Position numbers and translations under genes: made by a program | Assembly: GCA_009663005.1 (NCBI GenBank) | Contig: CM018901.1 | Location: forward strand, 7,501,986 to 7,522,171 | Source: Actinidia chinensis | Taxonomy: Eukaryota > Streptophyta > Magnoliopsida > Ericales > Actinidiaceae | DNA: 20,186 nucleotides | Reading direction: 5' to 3' | The notes under the pieces: generated by a model | The model's database searches: none | Told to the model about the DNA's origin: nothing | The model's input: the letters and a program-made list of their open reading frames with translations, nothing else | Shown here: positions 19,518 through 20,186 of the stretch, in pieces | Layout: every line of letters starts with the position of its first letter | How positions within the stretch are numbered: position 1 is the stretch's first letter

Positions 19518-19761
19518 TAATTTTCTAACTATTTTTATACTTAAACAAATCTAAATTTTAAAATTAAAACATAATTTTTTTTTTTAAAACCGTGAACCGT
19601 AGGGTTAATGACCAGTTCAATAATCGCCGGGTTACCGGTTCAACCGCCCGGGTTGACTGGGTTTGACCGGCTTTTGACGGTTAACACCGGTATTTCTCCG
19701 ATCGATCTACGGTTTTGACCGGTTGAATCTCTCGGCCGTCCGATCTATTTTTAAAACCATG
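19367..19761. mobile_element. Non-autonomous hAT-type element, 395 bp
   Basis: Exact 8-bp duplications (GTTTGTAG) abut both ends. The ends are imperfect inverted repeats: CAAGTGTTTTGAAAC at the left, CATGGTTTTAAAAA read inward from the right. The right third is dense in ACCGGT, CCGGTT and GGTTGA words (19600-19740), and the left has GGGTCACCGGGTCCACCG. Such GC-rich subterminal repeats flank an AT-rich middle. No coding capacity is seen. This is the best bounded transposon in the window after the one nested in the LINE. Confidence 0.8.
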
Positions 19762-19769
19762 GTTTGTAG
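19762..19769 (+). repeat. hAT target-site duplication GTTTGTAG, right
   Basis: Exact copy of 19359-19366. Confidence 0.8.
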
Positions 19770-20186
19770 ATAATGGAACTACAATCTACAAAGCTTATTC
19801 CGATGTCTATTAACCTTCAGCACAGCAATGGCAAGGCCTTCTATAACTCATTTTATATAAAAATGATAAACTTTATTTTGATTTTAGGGCTTCTAATTTT
19901 TTTTTCCTTATCATCCATTAAGATAAATAAAGTTCCCTTTTTCCTTCAAATACCATTTATTTTGTAACTATTTTATGTTTATTTTTTATTTTTATACATA
20001 TTTTTTCCAATTTATACATATTTTGTTTTCTTCATAAATCAGTACCATTAGAATGTTCACAAATTCCTTTAAAATGAGACTATTTTTTAGCAAAATTCAA
20101 AAATAATGAATACTTATTTTAGTTTTGAGTTATTTTTTTTTTTAAAACTAAAAATAAAATAGAGAAGTAAAATAAAAATAAACATC
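19770..20186. other. Unassigned AT-rich DNA to window end
   Basis: No gene recognised. TTTATACATATTTT occurs twice in quick succession (about 19993 and 20010), a minor tandem-like repeat in T-rich DNA. Confidence 0.5.

Overview
The window reads as nuclear intergenic DNA from a flowering plant, probably a eudicot. It is AT-rich, has long A/T tracts, no compact ORFs and no operon-like spacing. Everything recognisable is a plant-type transposable element: an L1-clade LINE, hAT-type non-autonomous elements with 8-bp target duplications, long-TIR foldback elements and LTR-like debris. I find no intact cellular gene, no rRNA or tRNA gene and no CRISPR array. Apart from the reading frames assigned to the LINE remnant, the short ORFs present are what chance would give.

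Layout: 1-636 is unassigned AT-rich DNA. 637-1960 is a 1.3-kb element with degenerate inverted termini. 3183-3427 resembles a minus-strand Copia-type LTR. 5225-5780 is a long-armed foldback element around a G/A-rich core. About 6057-13778 is a minus-strand LINE of roughly 7.7 kb, including one nested insertion. On its own strand it has a 5' UTR, ORF1 with an RRM domain, ORF2 (endonuclease, reverse transcriptase, zf-RVT), a 3' UTR and a poly-A tail that appears here as poly-T at 6055-6065. All domains are recognisable but full of stops and frameshifts, so it is an old, dead copy. A 367-bp hAT-type element (9867-10233) sits in the LINE between the endonuclease and RT domains. It is flanked by an exact 8-bp duplication, and LINE coding similarity resumes on both sides.

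Downstream, 14306-15056, 16735-17075 and 19367-19761 are three more non-autonomous hAT-like elements with different termini. The first and last have exact 8-bp flanking duplications. 15668-16400 has some weakly gene-like sequence (a 22-codon signal-peptide-like ORF) that I cannot assign. 17084-19358 and 19770-20186 are mostly featureless AT-rich DNA.

The elements do not form a pathway. The window is a stratified record: the LINE inserted, decayed, and was then hit by a hAT element, with other small DNA elements landing nearby. The points most worth a second look are the RRM-type LINE ORF1, the nested hAT, the foldback element with the polypurine core, and an exon-like stretch with a possible splice donor at the LINE 5' end. 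I see no convincing evidence of a wholly new biological system.
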